From Malachius bipustulatus (Eukaryota > Arthropoda > Insecta > Coleoptera > Melyridae): 64,000 nucleotides of DNA. The translations under genes and the position numbers were made by a program. Shown piece after piece: positions 28,141 through 38,720 of this stretch. The stretch is from contig OU342631.1 in the NCBI GenBank assembly GCA_910589415.1, positions 4,216,001 to 4,280,000 of the forward strand, written 5' to 3'. The notes beneath the pieces were generated by a model. That model was not told the origin of the DNA. It worked only from the letters and a program-made list of their open reading frames with translations, and did no database searches. Position 1 is the stretch's first letter. Each line of letters opens with the position of its first letter.

Positions 28141-30009
28141 ATGTATAATATGTATAGGCTTGCATGGGAAAAAAATAATTTGAATGGGGTAATAGATATA
28201 TTTTTCATAGTTAAAATTGCAACAGTTTAGAAATTAGAATTTTCTGAATACGGTTTCGTTTTGTATCGAATTTCGCGAGAAAAAGCCATTTAAAAGTTGT
28301 TATTTCTCGCAAATTTTATGTATGTAAGTGAAGATCCCACATTAGACTGGGAAAGTTGTATTTTTTCCCAAATAGGCAGTCAGTACAAGAGGAAGCGAGA
28401 TAAATATAAATTGATTTATTTATTAACAATCAAGACTGAGCAGGAGTTGCGGCTACCGTTAGCCAATAGCACAGCTTCCCCAGAATTGATAAAACTTTCT
28501 ACTTTGCGTTCATTTCGCTTTGACCGTTCTCCCTTGTTTGCCAGGACGTGTTCGCTTACTGGATTTTGTAAAAGAATCGTTATTACTCTCGCATACAAAC
28601 ATTAAAACGACCATCGGCTACGTTGAAAGATTTGTACAGCGGAAAGTTTCAGAATCATTTGTTTTTTGCCCGAATTTTTATCCCTTATTCATTCCAAAGT
28701 GAGTATTTGAACTTCTCAAACAAAATCAAATTAAATTCATTTAAGTGCCTGTCAAGGTCGTATTAATTATAGGCATTGATGTCATATCTAAAATTTCGTA
28801 GGTGCAATGAGGAATCTCGGAATAGACATAACAATAATTATTATTATTTACAAAGTTAACAATTTTAATTTATTTGGAAATAAGAATGAAAGATTTCTTT
28901 TGATTATAACTAGTGTTAATTAATAATATATGACTGTTTCTATTAAAAAAATAATAAGTACCTAGGTACCTATTTGTAAAAAAACGTATTTCAATGGAAA
29001 GTTGTACACAAATTACAAATTAAATTAAGGCAAAACTTGACAGTTGACATGTAATTTAATATTCAGAATCAATAATTCCATAAATTAATATTTCTACAAA
29101 GTTTGTATGCGCAGTCCTAAACCCTTTTTTAAGTAGGTATAGAGGTATTATAAGGTACCTACTATTTTAATAGTCCAAATATGTAAATGAAATGATAATA
29201 ATAAATAAAACCTTATAATATGTCGAATAATATCTGATTTAAAAAATTTAAAATAGGTATATCTGCATACACTAGCATCATTTCTAGACAATAGGACGAA
29301 GTTCAGCCTGAAGATATATAACTTCAGAATGTTGAGGTATACATATTTTGTTCTTCCACTTCTCATTCTTCTTCCTCTCGGAAAGAGTAAATATGCGAGG
29401 CAAGTGAATCATTTCCATATTCTTCAATCAATGATTGCCGGTAAGTCAACATGTCACGTACATCATATTATAAGTAGGTAGCTAGCAGAAGGAAGAAGAC
29501 TAACAATAGAACAAATATGAACTCGTAAACTCGTAACGTTTGACGTCGACTTGTTATCAAACTCGACCAAAGTAAAATGATTTATAACCTCGTTCACTGA
29601 TATTATTGCATTGGTAATAAATAAGGGGCCCGCATTCATCGATTCATCTTCAAAATATTGAATATAATTTGCCACCATCATCTGTTTGGCTTCTTTACTT
29701 TGCTCACTCTTATAGATAAATCTACATCGAGATCTCTATCATTTTCGTTAATTTTTATTTGAATTAATAAAATTACAAATTACATACCTAAGTCTCAAAA
29801 CTGTCAGATGTAAATAGAAAAAAAAATCAGTTTGTTTTTGTTGTTGTCGATGTTGTAATCGAATATTAAATTTATTGTTTCTGAATACTGCTGATGTCAA
29901 AAATGTTCCACTGGTCTCCATTTGATAACCTTTGTAACAGGATTTTCGGTATGGTAGAGATGATTACCCAGGGATGGATAATTGCCCCCTTTTACCCGTG
30001 ACAAGTCAA

Positions 30010-30980
30010 TTAAAATTATAAAAACCTTTATTTACAAGTACGGTAGTTACACATATCTGTATCTGTTAGATTAATATTATTAACCACTGAACCATCTGGG
30101 TCGACGCTCGTTCACTGCTGGCCGTCTGGTATTTGGTATTTTAACTAAATGTGAGAGATGGTTTATTAGGTCCCAAACACTGAAGCCAGCGGGCTTATTG
30201 TATTTCTCACATTTAGATTCTCCTTGATTAGAAGAGCTCCGTTCCTTTGACAAGGTTTAGCAGCCCGCTAACCAAGGTTTTTTCCGCCAGATGGCTCCCG
30301 GGACTGATTGGTCCCAGGACCGCATAGCGCGTTCGTGCGAGTGCTGGACACTCGAATATCACATGAGAAGCTGTCTCGTCTTCTTCATTGCAGAGTCTAC
30401 AAATTGCTGGCCGTCTGATTGGTGAGAGATATCTGCGTCGGGACACGCACCTCTGTTGATTGGTCGGTCTGTCGGCCGATTCACCTTCGGCTCCGCTGCG
30501 TCAGTCGCTCTCTTACCACCGCACGCTGCGTGTGCTTGTCCCCGGCTGCTGCGGCCTCCGGAATACGCGACGTGACGGGATTGCCGGATCGACAACTCAT
30601 TACATTGCGACCCGACGTCTGGTTTGCCTGGCCCTTAATACAGGCCAGGCGTCGTCTGAAAGGACCCGCCGGGACTTCACTACAGCCCCGGTTGTTACCC
30701 TGCTGTGACTGGCAGTCGACGGGAGCTCAATTCACTCTCATCGATCTCCCTTTGCCGTATTGCAGTTAGGTGCAACTCAATTCATTGACCCACTGCTACC
30801 GGCTGGAGAAATGTGGCGGAGTGCACTCAATGCATGCCTCCTGAAGACCTCCTAGCTCAGTTCACAGGGAGGGAGATGGTTCGCGAGTCAATACCTCGGA
30901 AGATCTATCTGCTTCTCCGTTGGGTCTGCTTATATAGCCGGTGCCGGCGAGATAACCTGCTAATCACCGCTGTAAAAACT
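30010..30980 (-). mobile_element. Non-LTR retrotransposon 3' fragment joined to promoter-like segment
   Basis: On the minus strand, 30446-30228 encodes the C-terminus of a LINE protein. It contains a Cys/His knuckle (CRLCNEEDETASHVIFECP: C-x2-C, H, C) followed by GPISPGS, then a stop at 30228. The 3' untranslated part runs to an AATAAA-like signal near 30030. Upstream, instead of RNase H and reverse transcriptase, lies a GC-rich stretch up to about 30980. It carries a TATATAAG box on the minus strand (about 30930-30937) and stop codons in the LINE frame. This looks like a non-autonomous element keeping a 5' promoter region and the 3' end. Its boundaries are approximate. Confidence 0.6.
30228..30446 (-). 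pseudogene. C-terminal zinc-knuckle piece of LINE ORF2
   Basis: A 72-codon open stretch with RRRYLSPIRR, CRLCNEEDET, ASHVIFECPALAR and SGLLNLVKGTELF before the stop. The C-x2-C...H...C pattern and the acidic EEDETA run are typical of the C-terminal end of RNase H-bearing LINEs in insects. An in-frame TGA lies about 30 codons upstream of the first listed Met, and no RNase H motifs are found before it. It is the remnant of a longer protein, not a gene. Confidence 0.7.
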
Positions 30981-31617
30981 GTATCCTTCTGATAAACCCC
31001 TCGATTAATTAAAATAAATAATAATAATCAACGAATGCCTTGGAATTCGCTACACCTTCAATTTCTACTTATCATTTTTAGTGACATAATGTTCGATGTT
31101 ACAACGTAGATAAACAAATATGACTTTGGCAGACTATTTAGAAATGAATTTAAGTGTACCTATATGGTGTAGGTATGTAGGTACATAATTTTTTAAATTT
31201 CACCGATATTTACGTCAAGAACTACAATAATTGCAGTCTTCCACGAAGGTCATAAAAGTTTTTATTAAAATTTTTCGAAAGCCTATTTGGTGTGTAGAAA
31301 AAAGTAATTTAGAAATCAAAAATATCACTTGTAACGTAAATTTCATCGACATTGAGAAACGGAGTTTAAAATAGTTACAGCAGACTGATTTAATGTCACA
31401 AAATAGTACATTTTGTATTAAGGGCAGAATGAAGACACTGTTTCAACGAGTGTGAAGTTCTCTACTCCAGCTGGGCGATTCAGGTTAAAAACTCAACAAC
31501 TCTATAGAATACACCATACAGATGGAATCAATGCAATAATTTATTGTGCATTGTGCTGTGAAATTATCATTTTTTGAGCCATTGAAGACAAATCATTGAA
31601 AATTGATTTGAGGCGGG

Positions 31618-31632
31618 GCGCCATCTTGGATT
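31618..31632 (+). repeat. CGCCATCTTGGATT repeat motif (isolated copy)
   Basis: A copy of the motif that recurs at 51538, 51839 and 52576. Here it stands alone in AT-rich intron. Confidence 0.5.
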
Positions 31633-34493
31633 TTTTTCAATGGAAAGTATGATTTTGCGATATACAATAATTGGAAAGGTTCCACAAGTAAGAAAAAAAA
31701 AAAAAAAATTTAATTGATATAATACCGTCATTTTGCTAAAGTATCGCAAGGCCGAGCACCATTAGGTACTTACTTCGTTATTATTTGAGCAAAGAAGGCT
31801 CAGAATAAAAAAAAAGATAATTTTCATCACCTTGTATTCACATTTCATCCCATGTCGGCTTATGATAAATGAATAAAGTGCCACTTTACGTATTTCTAAA
31901 TAAATAAAGCGTTTTTAAATTAGAAAAATCTTGTATTTTCTTTATTAGTAGATAGGTAAAACTTCATAATTTTTTTTGAATTTTGAAATTTTATATCATA
32001 TTCTATAAATTCCTATGAATAAAATAATTATAAAGTGCCAAACCTGTTTTTCTTGTCAATATTTCGTTTGGCAAGGTTTTGTTATTGTTATGGCAAGGTC
32101 CGGTTTGGCAAGGTCCGGTAAGCTTGAAAATTCACTTTTTATAAGATCCGAAAATTTTAACTTTTTTTGAGCCTTTAAAATTGAATTTTGGAAGAAATCC
32201 AGCTGACTGGAATTTGTAAAAAATCGAATTTTCGAGCTGACCGGATTTTCTTCAACCAGCGACTGCAAAAAAATGGAGCTGACCTGACCTTGTCCTGTGT
32301 CCTGTGTCTTTACCCTTCACTAACTTAACATTACAATCCACGAACCGCCACTAATTTAATCTACAAAATAGGGCTCGACATGACAAAATGTTTTCCGATA
32401 TCTTGAGTCGTTTTCGATGCTTTGAAGATGCATTGAAAAACAAAAAATGTCGGTTTTTCAAATACTTCAACCAGAACCTATTTCTTATTTCTGAATATTA
32501 AATGAGTTTTCATCGTAAAACGGCCTCGCTAATTTTGATACAGTACATATTTGCATACCTACTTCTTTTCGTTCACCCATTTCGTTCTTGGGGGTAAAAC
32601 AGACACATTTTGGCACGTCGTATCAAAGTTTAACAATTTTTATGATTTTCATAAGTTCGTTTATACCTTCTAATTATATTTGGGCTTTTAAGAGCCATAT
32701 AAAAAAAGAAGAAAAAACTAACAGATTTTCGCTTTGGCAGGAAAGATAATAATGTGAAAGTTGAAGGCCCGATAGTCGTCCACAGGACATCTTATTGTAT
32801 ACAGGAAAAAGAAATCTAGTTCCAGATGCGATCAGAAAGCGAATGCATTTTCTTGTTTTTTTTTATAGCATTACTTTGTATCCATACATTATTTTGCAGT
32901 GCCACTAACCTCTACCCTGTTTTTAGTCTTGAATTTATAACCAGAATATATTCGCTGATAACAGTTATGAACATTGTTGACTGAATATTCGGGGTGTATC
33001 GAGTGTGAAGATGGAGACACACGACCAGTTTGCAATCATTGACCCGTAGCTCCCATCCCATCTGAATGAATATATTCATGGAAGCGTGTAGAGAAAGAGG
33101 AAGTTACAGAAGAGGGATGGATCGATTCGAACACCAAGAAATAACTGTTACCTCCGTGGTGAGTCCTGTCTGCCATCAAATGTGGCAGCTGGATAAGTGG
33201 ACTTAAGGTTTTGTTGTCGCGATGACATTCTAAGGCCTTTATACTATTATAGTCCTGCATGGTTTTAGTTCTAATAAACGTCTAGTGCTTTATGCGAGAG
33301 AGAGTTGAATTCAGCAAAAGCTGCATTCACGTGGAGGGGTTCTGACTTCTGCACATTGCATCAAGCTAGCACTCAACGAATATTCCGCATTGTACCTACC
33401 TACAAGTCTTTGAATCCATTCACTAGTCTGATAAGTTAAATTATCTTCGCTGTGAAGTAACGAATTATTAAATAAATGGTCTAGTTTCGAGACAAGACAC
33501 AAAATATAGAGTAATATAATTTATGATGAATAAAATATTTCACTAGCAAATGAAACGAGCAGAATTGGTTTTCTTGAAATTTCTCTCTGCATGAATTCTG
33601 CGTCAGTTTTTTATTTAATTTCTTCGGTGGTAATCTCGCGATTTTCGACATATAAATAGATTTGTAGAGTCGATTTGGTAAAATCTGCTTTTATTGCAAT
33701 CAAGGATTTGTGCTCTGCCACAAGACCAGGTCTACGAACGGTACAGCGCAAAGGCCAACGGCGTCTTGGCGGATGCCTACTGCACGGGTCGTTTGCTGTA
33801 TTTATTCCTGTACATTTCGCAGGATCGCAATTTCGGCTATTCTCCCCGGTGATGCGGAAAACGCTAGTGCGTGAGAGGAAAGGAACCGAAATAAGGCAGG
33901 AGACGGCGCCTACGAGGGTGGGAATACAGCATGTACCTATAACAATGAATTATTGTGTTAAATAGGTGAGAAAAACGCCCGTGAGTAGTTGTCCCGTTAG
34001 ACAGATACAGTAAATGTAACATCGTTTTTTTTTTAATATAAAAAAGTTGATAATATAGGTATCGATTTTATAGAAAGATTCAAACGATTCAATAAGAAAT
34101 AAACTGAGAATTACTCTTTTGTCACCGACTCCCTCAGCTTCAAAGGGAGATAAAACGGGGAATTCAACAGGCAAAAGTTAATAAAAACCCACTTAGGTGG
34201 CGCTGTAAATTATGTATCATGCCGTCGAAACGAGTGTTTTTTCTCATTTAGAAATTGCCTAATAAAGCCCGACAGGCGGCATTGTCTACCTTAAATTTGC
34301 AGCCGCGTAGTTTATTACGATCATAAAAAAAATTTATATGCTGTGTATATTTCTTGTCGGTCCCATCTTTCGCTTTACAGATTCGAGCGATTTTTCAAAT
34401 AAAAGCTTCAGAAACAAGTAACTTATTACTACTACCACCACCGTTTGAAGTTCTTTTCGCAGAATCGAATCTGGTAATGATTTGTGACCTAAC

Positions 34494-34658
34494 CTGCATC
34501 AGCTCCATCGGGTAGACAGCGGGATATTCCTCTTGGATCTCCCTGAGAAATGACGTCGCGTTGAAGGCGGGAGGAAGATCGTTGACGTCCTTCACATGGA
34601 CCACGATCCTGGTGAAGTTCTCATTTAGGCTGTCCGAGGCGACCAGGATCAACTCATA
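34494..34658 (-). CDS. CadN: CadN alternative exon b (exon 7b-like)
   Basis: This exon has the same length (165 nt, 55 codons) and the same phases as exon a, from which it is separated by 663 nt. The peptide opens YELILVASDSLNENFTRIVV and has the linker motif DVNDLPPAF at residues 24-32. It continues NATSFLREIQEEYP and ends ELMQ. By eye, 26 of 55 residues equal exon a. Identity is concentrated in the strands before the linker, while the part after the linker differs greatly. Two features are unlike exon a: the last linker Asn is Leu, and a new N-glycosylation sequon (Asn-Ala-Thr, residues 33-35) follows the linker. The acceptor is GGTTCCAG and the donor is CAG|GTTAGG. Including both a and b would keep frame but duplicate a linker segment, so mutually exclusive use is inferred, as known for Drosophila CadN. 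Confidence 0.95.
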
Positions 34659-34672
34659 CTGGAACCGTGCCC

Positions 34673-34678
34673 CATGCA
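34673..34678 (-). promoter_or_regulatory. TGCATG (Rbfox-type) motif upstream of exon b
   Basis: The minus strand reads TGCATG 14 nt before the exon b start, between the likely branch region and the AG. Rbfox proteins (A2bp1 in flies) bind (U)GCAUG, and binding upstream of an exon generally represses it. One 6-mer can occur by chance, so function is inferred only from position. Confidence 0.35.
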
Positions 34679-35199
34679 AGCACAACCAATCAAACACTAG
34701 CACTAAGATGCCACATTGCAAGGAATTATTATACAGGGCGTGCGAGGTGTAATTGCTTGAGTGATGACGAACAGTGGTCGTTTTCCTGGTGAGAGCGCCA
34801 GATGGCTTCTAGCTGTTTAGCTCCTTTATTTGATTATTATACGAATTTCCCGGACTACGAAAGCAGCAACACGCCTTTTTATGGCACATTCACCAGCTCT
34901 AGTAGCGACGTATAGTGCCTGACATTTACATTATTTGTGAGATGAGCATCGATTCGTTTATGCGTTCATAACGGAAAAACAGATCCTATATATTCCGGGA
35001 TGTGAGTACCTATATGTATGTAAAATTTCTCTTAAAAAAGTAGAATTTTCTTTTTACGCTGTCCTCTTGAACTCTCTCAGGAAACTTCCACTTTTCGTCT
35101 ACACAAATGAAAAAACAAAGTACTGGATATTTTATGTGTTAATAATAATTAGCAAAAATAATAAATGCTGCAACTAAAATAAAATTTAATAACATTTAT

Positions 35200-35205
35200 C
35201 ATGCA
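35200..35205 (-). promoter_or_regulatory. TGCATG (Rbfox-type) motif downstream of exon a
   Basis: The minus strand reads TGCATG starting 116 nt after the end of exon a, in the a-b intron. A further GCATG lies 35247-35243 (inside GGCATGCC). Rbfox binding downstream of an exon generally promotes inclusion, so this would favour exon a. Function is inferred from position alone. Confidence 0.35.
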
Positions 35206-35315
35206 ATTGTGAGCTGGCTGGTCGGCTAGATGGAGCCAGTGGCATGCCTAAACTGCAACAAACACACGACAGAGGGCCCCACACTACAACAATGAAATAG
35301 ATGTTAAAGGTAGAC

Positions 35316-35324
35316 ACTCGCCCT
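35316..35324 (-). promoter_or_regulatory. GC 5' splice site of alternative exon a
   Basis: On the minus strand the exon a end reads CTCAGG|GCGAGT, with GC in place of GT at intron positions 1-2. Positions 3-6 (GAGT) match the consensus well, as is usual for GC-AG introns, which need strong pairing elsewhere. The nearest GT lies 4 nt further on and would add 4 nt, breaking the phase-0 join to the next exon. GC-AG introns are known to be enriched at alternatively spliced exons. A sequencing error at one base is the main alternative. Confidence 0.75.
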
Positions 35325-35486
35325 GAGCACACTCTTTGGTAGATTTCGGTCGTCTTCTTCTGTAATCTGAGTACGGTAAGTCGGCCTCTCGAAGACTGGC
35401 GGATTGTCGTTCACGTCCTTCACGTGAATCACCACTGTCGTGTAGTTCTCCTTCAGATTGTCACTGGCCGCCAGCCGTAGCTCGTA
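35322..35486 (-). CDS. CadN: CadN alternative exon a (exon 7a-like)
   Basis: This 165-nt exon has 55 codons and is phase 0 at both ends. The peptide opens YELRLAASDNLKENYTTVVI and carries the repeat-linker motif DVNDNPPVF at residues 24-32. It continues into the first strand of the next repeat (RTQITEEDD) and ends PKSVLR. It encodes the last strands of one cadherin repeat, the calcium-binding linker and the start of the next, with the canonical Asp-x-Asn-Asp-Asn ligands intact. It is the closer of the two alternatives to the standard insect N-cadherin sequence. The acceptor is AT-rich with a poor pyrimidine tract (ATAATAG). The donor is AGG|GCGAGT, a GC donor. The only nearby GT would shift the frame, so GC is chosen to keep phase 0 with the exon at 4137. 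Joining to that exon gives ...VLR-VTATDGD. Confidence 0.95.
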
Positions 35487-35734
35487 CTATTATACGCATT
35501 ATTTATTTATCAACTTCCAAGTTATTAATTATTAACATAGGCTAAAGATTTGTTAATTCAAAATTCAACCATGATTTATTAACTAAAGTTTGCAACAATA
35601 ACGTTGCGAGATGCTTTGACCTGTTATACCTACTAAATGTAAAGGGTTCAGAAATGTCCCTATTGTATAAAATAATTGTAATACCCTGTAGCGTGGCAAT
35701 AGATCGACCGAACTTACGTGAAAGTTCGCTAAAT

Positions 35735-36080
35735 TTCGTCGTTGAGTGTCAGTAACTGGGGTGCTGGTAACTGGGGTACAATGGTCGCCTCCCTTGTCGC
35801 GCGGTTGTCGGTCATTATAGTCCTTTGTGCGTCCTTTAACGGTGAACTATCGTGTTGCCGAGTTTGGGATGCAGTGTTGCTGGGAATTATCAATCACTCG
35901 CGCTTCATTAGCCAAGTCAATGATCGATGTGGCAACGAAGCCGCGGGATTTATGACCGTGCTCCTCCAGGAGACTATAAATCAGGGTTAATATCCCGATG
36001 GGAGAGGGAGAAGGCAAAGCGCTGCCTATACATCGCCGTTGGCTGGAGTAAACACATCATCTAGCCGAGCCCTAAAAATA
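35735..36080. other. GC-richer island just upstream of alternative exon a
   Basis: About 345 bp of GC-richer sequence, with no repeat structure, starting roughly 250 bp before the exon a acceptor in transcript terms. An 82-codon plus-strand ORF (35742-35990) crosses it, but it has no known domain and runs antisense to CadN. It could be a splicing-regulatory or enhancer element. I see no decisive motif. Confidence 0.3.
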
Positions 36081-38479
36081 TGATGTGAAAAACCACAATA
36101 ACTGTTGCTCTTCAACTTTGGTTTATTGGTAGAATAGAAAACGAAAACAATCCATATTCATGGTTCAATTTTTGGAGAGCATCATAATTATTATTATCAG
36201 CAACCAAACCACTATAATTCTTACGTGAGTGGTTCAATTAAATTTATTTACTGTTAAATATATTCATCCTGATACGTTTCTAGATATAAATTTGAGTGAT
36301 GCGTGATGAGATAATCAATGCTTCCTGTTAAATGTTGCGTCTTCGTTGATCGAAATGAGAACAAAATAATTAAACGCGTCTCTCTTAAAGATTAAGTCGA
36401 CATGTCAGAAACTCTTTCAATAACGGAGTAGATTGTTTTCGGAAGGATAACAGACTTTGTCGGTATTAGAAATGAAGAAAAATCTATGCTCATCTATCTC
36501 ATTTCATTACTTCTCTTCTCTTTCTTTTCTTCTATTTGCAGAGCAAATTAGGAGTCAGGCTCAGTCATCTGAGAGCGAAAATTTCAATTATTTAAATGAA
36601 CAGATACAACTCAGAGTTCCTTCTCATTGATGCTATAATCTCGGAGAGCGAAAGCAAATGCTCCGTCAGAATGATAAATATTTATTATGTGTCTTGATAA
36701 TTTGCAGGTAAAGCCCCGAGAGGACTTTCTTTTATTAAAAATAAAAGATTCATTATGTATGCGTTCTTTAATAACAAGTTTTAATAAAAAAGCTGAAAAA
36801 TTCGTTTCATTTCATTTGATTGAAGAAGTTTTCCTCGGGGGGTTTTTAATCTTGGTAAAATAAAAAAGGCGGATTCTACATTCTTATCTGCTTACTTTTC
36901 TTACTTTCATTCAGCTTTAGTTTGGTCGTACTGCACCGACTGATTCTTGATTGGATGATCAGGATTCCGGTAGGGTGCGCAACCCGTGTACCGCAAGGTT
37001 TACCCACATAACTGGTTATAATATTAAAGGCAAACAGTGGTTGCTGGTGTTTCCCAATTATCCAATTAGGTCGGTACTCAGCACAACTCTCTCTCCTCCG
37101 GCACCAACCCTCCTGATTGAAGTTGGACAACATCCCGCAATAGAATTAACAATTATTAATGTTTGCTATTACCATGAATCGTGATACATTGCAGTGAACA
37201 CTGACGGTTACTCGCCAAGACTCATTATAACGTTTGTGTCTCCAACTAATATTTGAGTTGAGCAGTTTATCTCCCAACATTAATTTACATGCCTATATAA
37301 CTGATCTAAATGAATTAATTAAGGTCCTACTTCTATTACAACCCTCATAATGTCATATTTTATGATATTTAAATCAGCGTTAGGATGTTAAAACCTGGGC
37401 TTTATATACGCAGTACTGAAAGGGGTTGTAAATTACATTAGATCCTGGATATATGAAAATCCCATCGCTTTAAATAAGAGTGAGCTTATTCCGGCATGTA
37501 AAAACTCATTTTAATGTCGTACTTAACTGGATACAAAATAACATTTAAAAAAATATAATAAAAACTACGATTCCGAAAATTTTATTCTTGAAATGTTTTT
37601 CAAAAAACATGAAATAATAATAAATGATCACAAATCGGTCCTGTGCATTAAACGAGATTAATATAATATAGAACAAGATTTAATAGAACATGTATTTATG
37701 TAGACGAGATATAACTTTGTTTGCCACCGGATTCGGGCAATTAAATGAAGAGACAAACAATGCAAGTTCCGTTGTTGTTAGGTATCGGAGATTGCAGGGT
37801 CGTAGAGATCAAACGAAAGCAGGATAAAACGGAGTAAACAAACTTCAAAGCACTGCACAGGAGCGAGTTTTGGAAACTTCTCTTTCCCCCATCCGGACTC
37901 ACAGTGTCTACCCTCACATACTCCCGATAAATGCGCCAAATCCCCTAGATCCTACCAGTTTGCGAATTTTTTGTTTTATGAGAGACGCATGCTGTCTAAC
38001 TGATACGAGCTACAGATGTCGGAAATGTTTCTTTTTATCTGTGTAATTCATTTCTTAAAAGTTCCAAAAGTAGCGAGACGTGTTCACTGCGTTTCTTTTC
38101 TATTGGTAAACGCCGAGTTAACGACTCTTGTAATGGAATAGAAAACCTGATTTTATACCCAATTCTGCCATTTTTATATATTAAATCCTGAAGCGACTAC
38201 GACCAGAACCAAGAAAACCATCTGGATATTTCTTCCCCTTTGATATTTTCTCCAATTATTAATGCAAAGTGCGGTTAAAGAAACCCAGCGAAAATACTCT
38301 TCTGTATATGTATTCAACTACTGTAATACTTTATAGTACATAAAAAGTGGTCTAAGTAGGTACGTGACATTCTACAGTTCAAGGAGAAGGGAATTCTCCA
38401 AAGATGACCTCGTTTATTAATATAATTTTTAATCCAGCTCGGTTCTAATGTCTTTGGAGATTAACCTTTTAACAGATTA

Positions 38480-38720
38480 AAAATACAGCGATCTCTGTGC
38501 ACCATGGCAATAAATACCCCCTCACGGTGACCATAAATCACTAGGGGGATGGGGGACCGACGACGGCGGGCTGCACGACGCGTGTAATGGCCGTCTCGGA
38601 TTAATGAAAATGCGGGATGACAAATGTTGCTCGACCGCCACTAACTACTCGATTTATGTCAAGTCGACGACATGAATGCGACTGGGATTTCTCTCCGCCG
38701 CCCCTGCATTAAACTCACAT
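38480..38720. promoter_or_regulatory. Candidate intronic enhancer with homeodomain-type sites
   Basis: A GC-rich, repeat-free island containing GGCAATAAATACC, GACCATAAATCAC, GGATTAATGAAAATG and GATTTATG within 170 bp, plus GGGGGATGGGGGACC. CCATAAA and TTTATG are posterior Hox or caudal-type sites and GGATTA is a bicoid/Otx-type site (general knowledge). The clustering is suggestive only. Confidence 0.3.

Larger units (their letters stand above)
4138..34493 (-). other. CadN: CadN 30.4-kb intron, alternative exon b to exon 4137
   Basis: Long intron from the exon b donor (34493) to the acceptor at 4138. The repeats inside are listed separately. Stretches where I recognise nothing: 4140-5430, 7420-13420, 13540-17120, 17700-20600, 20830-21930, 22275-27310 (apart from GC-richer islands near 22780-23050 and 23690-23950), 28140-30000 and 31000-33690. 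Starts of TACAGGGTG-type interspersed repeats occur near 8498 and 16015 without a clear second end. 33690-33920 is GC-richer and holds a 96-codon ORF (33675-33965, +) that resembles no family I know. No gene in opposite orientation was found. Confidence 0.75.
34659..35321 (-). other. CadN: CadN intron between alternative exons a and b
   Basis: This 663-nt intron starts with GC (35321-35320) and ends with AG. It is too long for mutual exclusion by simple steric hindrance between donor and branch point, so other mechanisms must prevent a-b joining. It holds two TGCATG motifs and one further GCATG on the transcribed strand. No ORF or repeat was recognised. Confidence 0.85.

Noticed and set aside
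33675..33965. 96-codon plus-strand ORF in a GC-richer stretch
   Set aside because: No recognisable domain, no splice or promoter context, antisense to CadN.
35742..35990. 82-codon plus-strand ORF with a hydrophobic N-terminal stretch resembling a signal peptide
   Set aside because: It is antisense within the CadN intron, has no domain, promoter or poly-A context, and a GC-rich island easily leaves a frame open by chance.
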